A stretch of DNA of 64,000 nucleotides from NCBI GenBank assembly GCA_031216445.1, contig CM062214.1:19335001-19399000 (forward strand), read 5' to 3'. Origin of the DNA: Lateolabrax maculatus (lineage: Eukaryota > Chordata > Actinopteri > Acropomatiformes > Lateolabracidae). Under the pieces are notes generated by a model that had not been told where the DNA came from, did not search any database, and was given only the letters and a program-made list of their open reading frames with translations. Shown one piece after another: positions 51,302-62,101 of the stretch. The position numbers and the translations under genes are program-made. Every line of letters starts with the position of its first letter. The first letter of the stretch is position 1.

Positions 51302-51332
<31 letters not shown>

Positions 51333-52380
51333 AGAACACACATGCACTACCCTCCATCTGCTGTGGTCAGCTTTGGCACTGAGTCAGCGAGACTCTCCGA
51401 ACGGCGGAGCTTGCTTCATGCGTGTTTGTGTGTGTGTGTGTGCTAATGTACAAGAGTGCAGAAGGAATTAAGAGAGGAAAGAGAAACAGAAGGAGATAGA
51501 TGGAGCAGGGAGGGAAGTCAGGCGAAAGGCGAAAATAAAGCGAAGGAGAAGCGAGGACAGCCATCCGCAGCGAATGTGCTGCGAGGCTTTCGGATCAGGG
51601 TGACAGGTGCATTATCATAGGTTAATGAGAAGCCTAGTGCTGCCTTTAGCTTCAATCAGGGGAGCAATGCCTCCACTGCCACCTCCATCAATCAGATCAG
51701 ACATGAACTCCCGCTCAAGCACCAAGCACACACACTCACATGCACACATGGGTATATACAGTATGCCAACACATACAGGCACACAGACAATCATCTGCAA
51801 GTATTCAGTGCAGCAATATCTCATTATAGCTTGTGGGGTACACTGATACAGCAATATTGTGGCTGCAATTGGGTGTGATTATGAGGTATTTTTGGACATA
51901 ATGAGAGATAATTATCACCTCAAGCACAGCCCTCAGGTGTGATCATCAATAGATGTTAACTACAGCTGATACTGCAGTCTGCAATCTCCATAGAAGTAGA
52001 CAATAGTGTAGTACTCAGGCTCTTGCTTAAAGGCCCTGAAAACATTTCCTTCCCAATCAGATAATTAAGGGTTATGGCGCCCTGCATGAACACTATCTTC
52101 AGCCAGACTATTGGTTTCACATGAGAGATTTTAGTATTTGTGTTATGTCTCAGGTTTAAAGCCTCTGATGGAAAAAAGGTAATGTCGTATATTTTCCATG
52201 CAGCAATCAGCATTCAGCAATACAAGAATTAGAATGTGACAACGGCTGCTGCGTTGTTGCTTACGTTGCCAGGGAGACCCCACTGTCAATCAAATCTGAT
52301 CAAACCACACCCTGATGAAGCAGAGTTATCTCAATTTACTTATTAATCGTTCCGTCCAAAAAAAATGCCGTTACTAAAAG
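49544..52380. other. Intergenic DNA with a poly-G tract
   Basis: Mostly AT-rich; 50300-51000 is particularly so. It holds the G26 run at 51305-51330 and a short TG run near 51427-51442. No gene recognised. Confidence 0.5.
51305..51330. repeat. G26 homopolymer
   Basis: 26 consecutive G after TAGA and before AGAGAAC. Poly-G of this length is rare in vertebrate DNA and can form G-quadruplex structures. The exact length is likely unreliable in the assembly. Confidence 0.9.
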
Positions 52381-52487
52381 TGACGTCCTCAAATGTCTTC
52401 AAAAGTTTTGTCGAACCAACAGTCCAAAACCTCCCAAAACTAAAGAGTTAGAAAACCAGCAACTATTCACCTTTGACAGGCTGGAAG
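52381..52487. repeat. Family A repeat, internal fragment
   Basis: TGACGTCCTCAAATGTCTTC, GTCGAACCAACAGTCCAAAACC and AGAAAACCAGCAACTATTCACCTTTGACAGGCTGGAA match the middle of the family A consensus as I know it. Confidence 0.6.
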
Positions 52488-53014
52488 TAGGCCACCTTTG
52501 GACATTTGCCATCACTGTTGCCTTCACTTGCAGCCGCCAAGCCAACCAACCAAACAAATCACACCTTAGCAAGCAACAAAACATATATCACCAGCTACAA
52601 ACATGCTGGCTACCAGCAACAAGCTGACAATCTGCTAAACTATCAGCCTGAAGCTGGAGTTATGCGTCACATGCACAGGGGTTGAATAAACAAATCAACT
52701 TGCTTGACATGCAGGTCTGCAGAGCGCGTGGTGAGATTTAGGAGGTGTGCTTGTCGGCTCCTCTGCAAGCTTCTGCAACCTACAGTTACCCATGACGCCC
52801 TTCTCTGTGCAGGTCTGTAGACATGTGTATGCGTGTCTTCGGAGAAGCACCAAACCACCCAAGCCTCCTCAGCTACCTCACCTAAGCAAGCAGCTCAACG
52901 CAAAAAAGATCAAAGTAAACAAGAATATGAATTTAAAAAAGAATTCAGTGCCAGCTGTCGGCATTTGACAATTTTTGATACTTGTACACTGTATACACAA
53001 AGTTAGGGAGGAAT

Positions 53015-53389
53015 AAGCCCTAATTATTACTGATGCATTACTGTGTAAACAGCATTTTATTGTTGTCGCTGGTCAAAGTGGAGCTGATTTTAACTACCTT
53101 GTGTACTGTTGGCAGTTTAATCTACAACAATGCGTCATATTTTGTAAACTGATCATGTGTTTCTAATTGCATAGTGATTGGTAAAGAAAGCTGTGAGATA
53201 TATGTAATGTAGATTAAAAAGTACAATATTATTACTCTGAAATGTAGTGGATTAGAAGTAGACCTATAAAGTAGCATCAGATGGAAATACTCAAGTAACA
53301 AGTACCATACAAGTACATTACCATAACAAGTACAAGTTCCTTATTGTAGATACTTGAGTAAATATACCTAGTGATTTTTCTACCACTGG
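53015..53389 (+). repeat. Dispersed teleost repeat, family B (ACTTGAGTAAAT ... CCACTG type)
   Basis: CTAATTATTACTGATGCATTACTGTG, GCTGGTCAAAGTGGAGCTGATTTTAACTAC, ATTTTGTAAACTGATCATGTGTTT, GAAATGTAGTGGATTAGAAGTA and a 3' end TACTTGAGTAAATATACC..CTACCACTG follow the familiar family B order closely. It is a common non-coding repeat in percomorph fish. Confidence 0.8.
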
Positions 53390-54199
53390 AAATATGCTTG
53401 CTTTGTGGAATATGTAGGCTAAGTAACAGAACTTTCTCTCTCAGTCCACACTTGGCACCAAGAGTCTCTCTTCATATCCCTCTCTCTTTCATCTCCATCT
53501 CTCCGGGCATTGGAAACTGTGTTTCACATACTCATATTGTTGATGTTCACCCGTGTTTGGCAAAGCAGTGGAGCTGCAGCAGAGTGATTTTCGGAGGTCT
53601 CACTCTCCTAGGGCCAAAGAGGCCACATGGAGGGGAGAGCCAGCCCTTATCAAACTGGATTAGCCCACAAGAGGAATAAGAGAGAGAGAGAGAGGTATAA
53701 AGAGGGAAAGAGAGAAAGGAAGGTGGTTCGGAGTGTGAGTCAGTATATCATTCTTCTCTGGTACTGGAATCCACAAGCCGCTGGGCAGGAAATGAGGCGG
53801 AGGACACCCACTGACCTGCAGCCACTTGCCGCCTCTCAGCCTATCACAGAAACAATTTAAACAGCTAATGGAACTAGGCTGATCCTCTTTCCATCTCGTA
53901 CAGGGCCACTGTGACTCATACTGCTCATTTCTGATTAGAGCTCCTCAGGCTTAAAAGTAATCTGCACCAGACAGGGGATAAACCCAGCTAGTTATGTTAT
54001 TCTACATATCTATCAGACGGATATGTATAAGCGAGTGAGTGCACCCTGTTTGTTTATGTATGATCCCTGAGAGAGATTAAAAACAGGAAAGGCTGTGAGG
54101 GTCTGTGCAGGCGGAAGGGACCAGGCAGACAGGTCAGTCTGCAGGTGGAGGTGGGGTCCATTGTGGGGGTCCATTGTGGGGGTGACTGAGGGGTATTGA

Positions 54200-54215
54200 G
54201 GGGGGGGGGGGGGGG
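54200..54215. repeat. G16 homopolymer
   Basis: 16 G after GTATTGA. It lies 78 bp from the C28 run, to which it is complementary. Confidence 0.9.
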
Positions 54216-54293
54216 CCTGGACATGTTCGTGACACAATGGGAACAGGATGCTGGGAGGAAGAGCACAGCGGGCCGTGGGGCAGCCGCAGAGAT

Positions 54294-54321
54294 CCCCCCC
54301 CCCCCCCCCCCCCCCCCCCCC
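54294..54321. repeat. C28 homopolymer
   Basis: 28 C after GAGAT and before ATTGTCACG. With the G16 run it forms a G/C inverted pair on one strand. Confidence 0.9.
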
Positions 54322-54746
54322 ATTGTCACGTGCGTTGGATGAGCACCAATGGAGCGGAGAACTAACTAAAAACACACACTGATAGGCAGACAAATAGTTA
54401 CAGAGAGTACGTCCTGGTAAATATACATCTCATTTATATGCCAGAGCTCTATGCAGTGGTGTAAAATGTATGCATGCTCCAAGGTGAGAAAAGACAGTGT
54501 TACAGAAGTTTTACCTGCCTATCACACATTCTCAAGAGACATCAGCAAATTCTTTTAAATCACTCCAGGTTACTTAGTGCTTACTGAACACGTGACTGGC
54601 TTGAAATCTTCGTTATTCATCCCTTTATTTCACTCGGTCTCAGGGGGCTCATCATCTGTCCCACTTCCTCGGCCCTGGACTCACTGACTGACAGTTATGT
54701 GGAAAAAACAGAGGAAGCTTTCCTTCCTCGTTGTGTTTGGTCTGGA

Positions 54747-54748
<2 letters not shown>

Positions 54749-54779
<31 letters not shown>
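54749..54779. repeat. (GT)15 microsatellite
   Basis: 31 bp of GT in intergenic DNA. Confidence 0.95.
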
Positions 54780-54781
<2 letters not shown>

Positions 54782-54868
54782 ATCTGATGAGCCCAGCAGC
54801 AGCTGCTTATAGGCTGCATAGTGTTTTCCACAGCCTGCATACAAAGAAAAAACCCTTATCATTTGCAG

Positions 54869-55335
54869 TAGGGCTGCAACTATTTATTTTAATCAATAAA
54901 TCTGATGTTTTTCAAGTAATCCATTAGGGGTAAATTTAAGAATGTTTTCTTTATTGATTAATGTGCAGATCATTATCAGCATCGCCAGACTAATTCGCAA
55001 ATTTGTATTAGTCTGGAACTTCTCAGTTAATTTTTGATTTCCAATGCGCTAAGGACGGGTGGATAATAACGGATTTAATAATGCCGCTGTAGCCGGCCGC
55101 TGAACGTTCTTTATCGGCAGCGCCATCTTGGATATTTACAAAGATATCTGAACTGCGCTCATCTCTGTCAGTCATCGTATTAAACCCGCCAAATGTTGCC
55201 ATTTTTGCTTAAAAAATGACTTAAACAATTATTCGACTGACATGATATGATTGGCATATTTGCTGGTTAAACTTGAAGGATTCATCGAAAATTGCTGATT
55301 AATTTGGTGGACTAATTGACTGATTGTTTCAGCAA
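54869..55335. mobile_element. Mosaic repeat: family A ends flanking an unrelated internal block
   Basis: It starts TAGGGCTGCAACTATTTATT and ends GCTGATTAATTTGGTGGACTAATTGAC...TGTTTCAGCA, which are family A ends. The middle differs: a 10-bp perfect hairpin CCAGACTAAT/ATTAGTCTGG (54985-54994 and 55007-55016), a GC-rich patch TAGCCGGCCGCTGAACG, and GCGCCATCTTGG at 55121-55132. This fits a nested insertion or a chimeric non-autonomous element. Confidence 0.5.
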
Positions 55336-56539
55336 TAATGTGCACATTTTTATCTTTTAGTGAACGATGATGCAGTAAGCTCAGAGTTCATTTATCCAGT
55401 AAGCCACATTGAAAATGAATTATTGATTTGGACATTTCTCAACCATGTTTGTCATGGCCACAGAATTATTTTTGTGATTTCTGTAAACTTTTTGGATTTT
55501 GGATAATATGTCTGGAGAGTCATATTGTAAGTGCTGACTATGACTACTAAACTATGATTTGACTATGATGTCAACAGGATGTAATCACTTGTGTGCCAAT
55601 ATAAACCTTGTCCTTTGTCACTGTTTGGCTATTTGCCTGATGGAGTTCCAGTAGAGTCCAAATGTTGCCTCTCTTTTTTTGTCCAATAACATTTTTGGAG
55701 CTTTAATCCAGTTTGTGGATACTTTTCTTCTTTCATGTAGCCCGCAGCTGTTGTTCTTAAGTCCAATATCGAGTTTTAAACGAGAAGTTGGTGTTTTGGC
55801 GCTTGAAGCACTCAGCATGGACAGAGCTCCCCTATGAGATGTGGCTCAGTTGAGTTACTTGAAAACAGTCTCCTGAGAGAACACTAAACTGTACTCATTG
55901 TACTGAGGTTAAGTGTCTAAAATAATGGTGGATTAGAGCAGAAAGGTCTGTGAAAAGCAGTGCTGGTGAGTCAGTGGTAAGATATTCGCTTCTGGCATAA
56001 CACGACAGGCTCCCTTTTCTTGATAAGAGTCATTATACTTAAATCTTATGAGAGGAGCTCTTTTGCATTTCCTGCTATAGTGAAATTAATGGATAAGGAG
56101 CTCTTTGTTCTTTTCAGCCACAGGGTGGTCGGACTAAATTAACCAGAAAATACAAAGACTAAATTGGTAAATAATCACATACAAAAAATAAATGAATTAG
56201 CTTAAGAGGTGTAGAACTGGGAAGGTAGTGAAATAAGTAATTTCTTTATAATCTGCATGAAGCCCACAATTAAAGCTGCAGCTTCTACAAATCATGTTTT
56301 TAAAACATAATGAATCCATTGATGAAGAATCACTGGTTTTACACTTAAAACGCCATAACATACTGTTGTTGTTCATCCTGTCCAAATGCATTTGTGTCTG
56401 AGTCTGTGGCACAGTTAAATATATACTGCCATCTTCTGGTTGCTTTAGGTACAAAACCTGACAAGTGACCAAAGGAAAGATCAAATAGTGAAGTTCTGTT
56501 TAACTAGGTTTTAAAAAACACACAATAAAAGAAGTGTTC
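55336..56539. other. Intergenic DNA beyond the cd82 3' end
   Basis: No gene recognised. A weak tRNA-like box (GAGTCAGTGGTAAGATATTCGC) occurs near 55968-55989, without a matching B box. The rest is AT-rich. Confidence 0.45.
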
Positions 56540-56561
56540 AACAGGTTCTAGTGGGTTCAGG

Positions 56562-56567
56562 TTTATT
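56562..56567 (-). terminator. cd82: Candidate polyadenylation signal AATAAA for cd82
   Basis: TTTATT on the plus strand reads AATAAA on the minus strand, in the context ATTAATAAACCTG. GU/U-rich sequence follows within about 30-45 nt, as expected for a cleavage site near 56540. It is the first canonical signal seen downstream of the cd82 stop codon. Confidence 0.35.
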
Positions 56568-57553
56568 AATAGTTCTCTATAATTAAAAGAAACATTTTTT
56601 GAACAAGGTTAACAGGTCCACAAATAATTTTTTCTACTAAACAATTTTTTTGTAAAATCATAAAAATATCTTAAACACAAAGCCTTCATCTCTCATTAAG
56701 TTAAATTAATGTTTCAATTTGGCATGTCATGAACTATAGGCTGACTGTAGTTCTGACAGACACAACTGTTTTTTGTTTTTTTTTAAATGGCCAGTTTCCT
56801 CGCTCCTGTGTAATTTGCAGCATGATGAAGATGATTTGAAATGACTCATGTGAGATGGCATGAAAAAATACCAACCACATAAAAGTGCAATCTATCCATT
56901 AAATTAACCATAAATTCAGCCATAATAGTGTGTTTGAATTGAAGTGGAAGGACTGAGATGATGAGATGGATAAGTGGGATGAGGAAACTCAAAGCAACAT
57001 TTCATTGTAAAACGTTTTTTAGAAAAGATAGCATGAGTTGATGAACAGTCATTTTCTGGTTATAGCGGCCTCTGAAATATGCACTCTCTGCTGGCTTCCA
57101 ACATTTTCTCTGCTCTTGTTACCGATAATATAAACCATGCACAATGACTTCTGGGAAAACACACAATCACACAGAGAAGGGAAAATACATTGTGGTCACA
57201 CAGCTGCCGTTTTCATATGTTACTGCTATGATGGTGAAAAACAAGATTTTTTCAAAATGAAGGCAGGTGTGAGGCACTATGGTAGGTTGTCTGTTCATAA
57301 ACTCATGCTATGCTAAATAAATGAAAATATAGCTTTAAGAGTGATGACAGATTCACTGTAAGGGTTACAATTTCTCTGATCCAGACCAAAATAGTGCTGA
57401 TGAGCTGCTGTGGCAGCCGCATTCTGTACATTATAAACAATAGACAGGAAACCAAGAACAATAGGACTCTTAAAACAAGAGCATGTGGGTGACAGCTTTC
57501 TCATATAAAATGCTGATCAAGCACTAAAGTGCCATTATCATATGTACAGCTGT

Positions 57554-57572
57554 AAAAAAAAAAAAAAAAAAA
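57554..57572. repeat. A19 homopolymer in predicted cd82 3'UTR
   Basis: Read on the cd82 strand this is a T19 run. Nothing suggests a retroposon tail. Confidence 0.9.
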
Positions 57573-58386
57573 CAGATGACATGAGAATATAAAAAAGAAC
57601 ACAAAGACATAAAATACTCACTCAACACATCATACACACACTTACTTCATGCAAAACTAGTCATTTTGGAAAGCTACTGGTTACCAGACACACCCGAGAG
57701 GAGGACAGAGACGTGATTTAGAGATACTAACAAATTGATGGCGGGATGGAGGAGGAGGCTGTGGCGGTGGGTGTAAACGGAGGTTAATATCAGGGCTACT
57801 GGGTACAAGGAGCTGATGAAAGAAGCCAAAACCTCCACCACAGCAGCCCTGCCCTGGGTCTCTCCTCCACCCTCTGCACCAAAAATACCAGCTGCAGGAT
57901 AACATAGTGGCATTAATCCTTGAAAGCGTCTACTACGCACCCACCCACACCCTTCCATCTCCCTCTCATCTCCATGCCCCGGAGTCAGAAGACGCTCCAG
58001 CTCCCAGCAAACCAAATGTCACTAAAGTGCTCTCTCTACTACTATGTTAAGCGCTTCATTGAGGTCAGCCAAGGAAAACAAAACAACACATAAATGAGCA
58101 TTTGCATAGTATCAAACCACAAAATTCTCAGGCTTCACCAACAAATATTACACGTACATCATAAATGTCTCCCTAAAAATATAAAATGATAAGACAACAA
58201 TGGTAACTTGTGGACTTGGCGGCCAACAAGTGTGTCAAGCTTGACTGAGAGGTGTGTGTGTTGGTGTGTGTGGGACATATGGTGCGTGAGAAATTTGCAC
58301 AGCTGTCAAGGCAGGAGAAGCTCAAATGGTGGAGACAGCTGTCTTCATTTGTTTGTATATTCACAGGAATGTGAGACAAGGAGAAA

Positions 58387-58409
58387 GAGAGAGAGAGAGA
58401 GAGAGAGAG
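58387..58409. repeat. (GA)11 microsatellite, (TC)11 on the cd82 strand
   Basis: About 23 bp of GA, with imperfect extension on both sides. It lies about 50 nt downstream of the cd82 stop codon, so the mature mRNA should carry a CU-repeat early in the 3'UTR. Confidence 0.95.
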
Positions 58410-58459
58410 GGGGGAAAAGAGTCCATCCATCTGTGTGTGGTGTGAAGCTGGCTCTGTCT

Positions 58460-58537
58460 TCAGTACTTCGGTACTTTGGTATAATCCTCCTGGACGACAC
58501 TCTTGCACAGACACATGGAAAGGATCATCCCAAGGAG
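58460..58537 (-). CDS. cd82: CD82 antigen last coding exon, end of TM4 and C-terminal tail, with stop
   Basis: This exon has acceptor CTTTATTCCAG, then 25 codons and TGA. The peptide reads LLGMILSMCLCKSV, then VQEDYTKVPKY. The tail is diagnostic for CD82: the human tail ends in EDYSKVPKY, and the YxxV element is the internalisation/lysosome-sorting signal, kept here as YTKV. CLC near the membrane supplies palmitoylation candidates. The length is identical to the human last coding exon. Together the five exons in the window give 168 residues of the C-terminal part of the protein. Whether it is the cd82a or cd82b paralogue is not decidable from this sequence alone. Confidence 0.96.
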   Translation of the reverse strand, partial: LLGMILSMCLCKSVVQEDYTKVPKY

Positions 58538-59516
58538 CTGGAATAAAGAGTCAATGGAGTTGTCAACTTGGTTATCAGAGTTGAAACTGACCAGTGGAGC
58601 ACTTACTCAAACATATAGCAGTCAAAACCTATTACTCAGGTTTTTTAAGCACAAATTGAAAATGCATGCACAATATCAGGTGGACGGAAACACATGTATG
58701 CAAAACTAATAGATTTGTTCAAATCTGTCTTAAAAAAATGCTCACATGCTTTTATTTAAATTGAAACTAGGGCTCCAATGAACAATTAATGTTTAGCAAT
58801 TAATATCAATTAATCTCCAAATTATTTTCTCGATAACTTGCTTGGTCTTTAATGCCAGAAGATAGTAAAAAAATCAAAATTTCCCAAAGAAACTATTAGT
58901 GTTTAGTTAGAGTTCAAGAGTTTTTAGTTGCTGTAAACATCCTTCTGTCCATACTGGCAATAAAGTGATCCCTTCCAAACATGACTCCACCGCAAAAGAT
59001 GGAGGACAAAATCCTCACTCCTTGTTCTGTGTAAAATTGTATTCCAGTGAAAGGGGGTGAAGCTTGCACACTCACACAAAGATTCTTGAAGACAACATTT
59101 CGATCCTACTTGGATCTTTGTCAGGCCAGAAAGAGATCTAAGTATGTCTTCAGTAGACTTTTGTGGCATGGAGTGAGTGTTCAGACTTCATCCAATTTTT
59201 TCACTGACTATATAACTATAACTAATCTCCTTCAACCCCTAAAATCTTATTCCAAACATCATCTGAAGCTAAAACGAGGCTTCACAAGTCAGATTTTGAC
59301 AAGCCATGATTAAATGAGCTTTTGCATGAATTTTGTCTCACATCTCTTACAATGGGGTTGTGTCAGGGAGGGATTGATTCATAGCCAGTATGGACAGGAG
59401 GAAATGATAACCAAACTCTTTTAACGTACAGTAAAATATGGCATGTGAGTATGGTATTAAGGTAGTCTTTGAAAAATAAAAATCCTTCAAGGCTAGTTTG
59501 GAGGAGAGATAGATAC
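58538..59516 (-). other. cd82: cd82 last intron (979 bp)
   Basis: This runs from donor GTATCT at 59516 to acceptor ATTCCAG at 58538. It holds a fragment of the AT-rich ATTAAT/TTAATT repeat family near 58768-58905. No other feature was seen; the short open frames inside have no coding character. Confidence 0.85.
58768..58905. repeat. Family A repeat fragment in the last cd82 intron
   Basis: TAGGGCTCCAATGAACAATTAAT and TCAATTAATCTCCAAATTATTTTCTCGATAAC, then TGGTCTTTAATGCCAGAAGATAGT, match the first half of family A. Confidence 0.6.
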
Positions 59517-59600
59517 CTCCACAACTGCCACACCGACACAGATTCCCAGAATAACTCCACAGTTGTCAAGGAGCCATTTTTCCACACTGGTTACACAGCC
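59517..59600 (-). CDS. cd82: CD82 antigen exon, end of large loop and first part of TM4
   Basis: This exon has a strong pyrimidine tract and acceptor TCTCTCCTCTAG, donor GAG|GTATCT, and 28 codons: GCVTSVEKWLLDNC then GVILGICVGVAVVE. The Gly-Cys supplies the last conserved loop cysteine; the following amphipathic helix (VEKWLLDN) leads into TM4. The human exon is also 28 codons. The extra cysteine in LDNC is not one of the six canonical loop cysteines and lies at the membrane edge. Confidence 0.95.
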
Positions 59601-60905
59601 CTAGAGGAGAGAACAAGAGAAAGAGAGGGGCTCAGAAAGACATGGAAAGAGGGGGGTTGCAGGCCGACGTGCAGAGCAAAGATGAATGGCTACGTGATCC
59701 CAGCCGGACATGAACAGAGCCTTTTCAAAACACAACTGTTGGCTTTGGACTGAGTCAGTGAGGGGAAGAATAACACGGCTTAGCTGAGCTGTAAAAAGAG
59801 AGTAAAGTTTCTGAAACAGGCAGACCAAACAGCAGAACAATGGAGCTTTCCTGGTGTTTGAACAAATCACACAGCACAAACAACACGCCCCAGCTGTTGG
59901 TATTCACTCTGCTGATTAAGTACGACCGCAGTGCCACGCTGAGCTGGCAGCCGGAGTTACCTAACATGAGTCAAACCGTTTTACGTAATGAATAAAGGTG
60001 TAAGGTCTATCAGCACCGTGTAGGCGTGCTGTACCATCATTCACCCAGCTGAAGTAACACTGACCAGGGTTGAGACATGGGTCTCTTAGTATTCACAAAT
60101 AAAATGTTACCATGTTATGTAAACCTCAGTTGGGTGGGTAGTATTTATTCACATTGGGTCAGGTAAGGTGTCAATGTGACAGTAATGAAAAGTACATTTC
60201 CAAATTACTGTACTTAAGAACAACTTTGGGATTCTTGTACTTTACTTGAGTAGTTACATTTTATAATATGTCTAGTACACACAAAGTAAATTTTGATGAT
60301 AATACTTTTGTACTTTTAACTTTACCTTTGCGGTATTGCTACATTTTCCTCAAAATTCATAAAACACTTCTTCCACCACTGCAAGTATCAAAGTATGATA
60401 CAAAGACTTTCAGAACTGTCAACATTTTTTAGCACCCACTCACTGTCTGACGTTGCAAACCCTATCAGTAAGACTTAATCACGGCAAATAAATGCAAAAA
60501 TGTTAAGCCAGCAAAGGAGTAAAAGACATTCAGATGCATGTTATGTTGCCTTTGTGGTATCAATTAGAGATACTGTGAATAAAGCAAAAACAGCTGAACT
60601 AAGCGATATCCAACATGACTGTGTAGTGAAAGGCTGTTCATCAACCAAAATTAAAACCTGGCAATGAATAAAAAAACATGCATTGATGGAAAAGTCCCCT
60701 TGGTTGAGCACAGTGAGGCAGACTGTAAGCTGAGGTTGCAGCTGCTCTACACGGCAATTTCACACAGTGTCTGAGTGATCACAAAAGTTATGAACCAATG
60801 AGGTTAAACAGCTGTTGGCTTCAACAGTAAATTCACAATTGTGAGCAACCAAATGATTTTCAACTTTAGTGCAGACACAGCATCGCAGATTTTAGTGTTA
60901 TGTAC
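59601..60905 (-). other. cd82: cd82 intron between the CCG exon and the TM4 exon (1305 bp)
   Basis: This runs from donor GTACAT at 60905 to acceptor CTCTAG at 59601. It carries a dispersed teleost repeat copy at about 60189-60381. The rest shows nothing recognisable. Confidence 0.85.
60189..60381 (-). repeat. Family B repeat, shortened, reverse orientation, in a cd82 intron
   Basis: Reverse-complemented it starts GCAGTGGTGGAAGAAGTGTTTTATG, has GTAGCAATACCGC and ACTACTCAAGTAAAGTACAAG, and ends near TGTACTTTTCATTACT. The internal part present in the 53015-53389 copy is missing. It sits in the intron between the CCG exon and the TM4 exon. Confidence 0.7.
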
Positions 60906-61076
60906 CGTTTCATAGATGGGTGGGTCTGTGGACAGGTGCTCACACAGGCCTACTTCCTTGATATCCGTGCCAGGCATGGACGCATTGCGGCAGGAACATG
61001 GGTAGAGGTTCTGGGAGCTGTTGATCAAAATGTTCTCAGACCAGCTGTCTGGACCAGTCCATCCACAGCACTTCAT
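60906..61076 (-). CDS. cd82: CD82 antigen exon, CCG motif and variable region of the large loop
   Basis: This exon lies between acceptor ATATCACCAG and donor ACG|GTACAT and has 57 codons, starting MKCCGWTGPDSW and ending DPPIYET. It carries the tetraspanin CCG motif, PCSC and GLC. With the GC of the next exon these give the six loop cysteines expected for CD82. NSS and NAS are potential N-glycosylation sites. The exon is about 11 codons shorter than the human one; the difference lies between PCSC and the end, where CD82 loops vary. The ATG at the exon start is internal coding sequence, not a translation start. The donor GTACAT is weak beyond the invariant GT. Confidence 0.95.
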
Positions 61077-62101
61077 CTGGTGATATGACAAAGAGGGAGG
61101 ATTGACATGTCAAACGATGTGAGTCAAAAGGAGAAGAGCAGAGGATGGTGTGAAAACATACATAAAGAGGACACAAGAAAGAGAGGAGAGAAAAACGAAT
61201 GGTAAAATAAATTAGATGAAGGCAAAACCATCAAATCCACTGGCTCAGTTAATGGGCATTTCTATTGTGGTTGTCTTCTTAGCTGCTGTTTTCTTCAGAA
61301 AGATCAGGGAGAAACAGTTTTGGCAGGAAAGAGAAGGAGAAAGGAGATAGTGGAGAAAAATGCATAAAATTTATCAGAGCATGGAACGATCTGTCTTCAG
61401 CTTGCTTCAGAGCTGTTTTTATTTGCAATGGGCTGATTCATTTAATGAGTCAGTTCATCCAAAGTACAAAAATCAACATATTTTCTCAGATACCCTTAGA
61501 ATGCCTGATACTTTCAGTTTTATGTACTGAGATTTTGAGATATCTTTCTTGGGATACTTAAAAAAACAGTCTTCTTGTAATTTTGGTGAAGTGACATTGT
61601 AGTGTGGCCCTGTATATTATGCCGAGCCATATCCCTTACACTGTAATTATGAGCAACCAAGTTGGAAAAAAATATTCCCACCAGCCTCTGAGTAGTAATT
61701 CCTACTCACAGATATAGTGAATTTCTGACAGCTATGATATCCCCCAGTTGGTGAAAAGAAAACTTGTGGCAAAATGACTGCAAAGCTGCAATTTAAATGA
61801 TGTGAGTACAAGGCTGGCACTGCAGGTAACCATGTGTGAACACTCCAGAGCACATGAGAAGGTTTCCTGTTCTTCCCATTCCCAATGAAAATATCTAGTA
61901 ATAATAGCTCAATTCACAGCAGAGACGCTTATTCTTAAAATATTAAATAAGAACTCTGACCAAATGGCATCTGTTAATCCAACCTGTTGCAGTTCATGTA
62001 TCTATGTAGCATGTATTCATATGACAATATTGGTATATGTTGTTTGATGATTACATTAAACTTTTGTGTGTCATGCACAAACCAGGTTGAGTTCAACTCA
62101 C
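61077..62101 (-). other. cd82: cd82 intron between the two large-loop exons (1025 bp)
   Basis: This runs from donor GTGAGT at 62101 to acceptor CACCAG at 61077. There are no long microsatellites or recognisable repeats in it; nothing else seen. Confidence 0.85.

Larger units (their letters stand above)
53390..54868. other. Intergenic DNA with G, C and GT tracts
   Basis: It contains a purine-rich GA tract at about 53676-53725, a two-copy tandem of GGTCCATTGTGGGGG near 54154-54183, a G16 run, a C28 run and a GT microsatellite. No gene recognised. Confidence 0.5.
56540..58459 (-). other. cd82: Predicted cd82 3'UTR
   Basis: This runs from the TGA down to a candidate polyadenylation site. On the minus strand no AATAAA was found between the stop and 56567; the first good one is AATAAA at 56567-56562, followed by a U/GU-rich stretch (TTCTTTTATTGTGTG) at about 56533-56519. 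The implied 3'UTR of about 1.9 kb is longer than the human one as I recall it, so a variant signal nearer the stop cannot be excluded. It includes a (TC)n tract about 50 nt after the stop and, on the coding strand, a T19 run. Confidence 0.35.

Noticed and set aside
55960..56010. tRNA-like A-box (GAGTCAGTGGTAAG) suggesting a tRNA or SINE
   Set aside because: No matching B box (GGTTCGAxxCC) at the right distance and no tRNA fold.
61021..61091. ATG at the start of the CCG exon as a translation start
   Set aside because: It is directly preceded by a splice acceptor (CACCAG) and aligns inside CD82 at the position just before KCCG.
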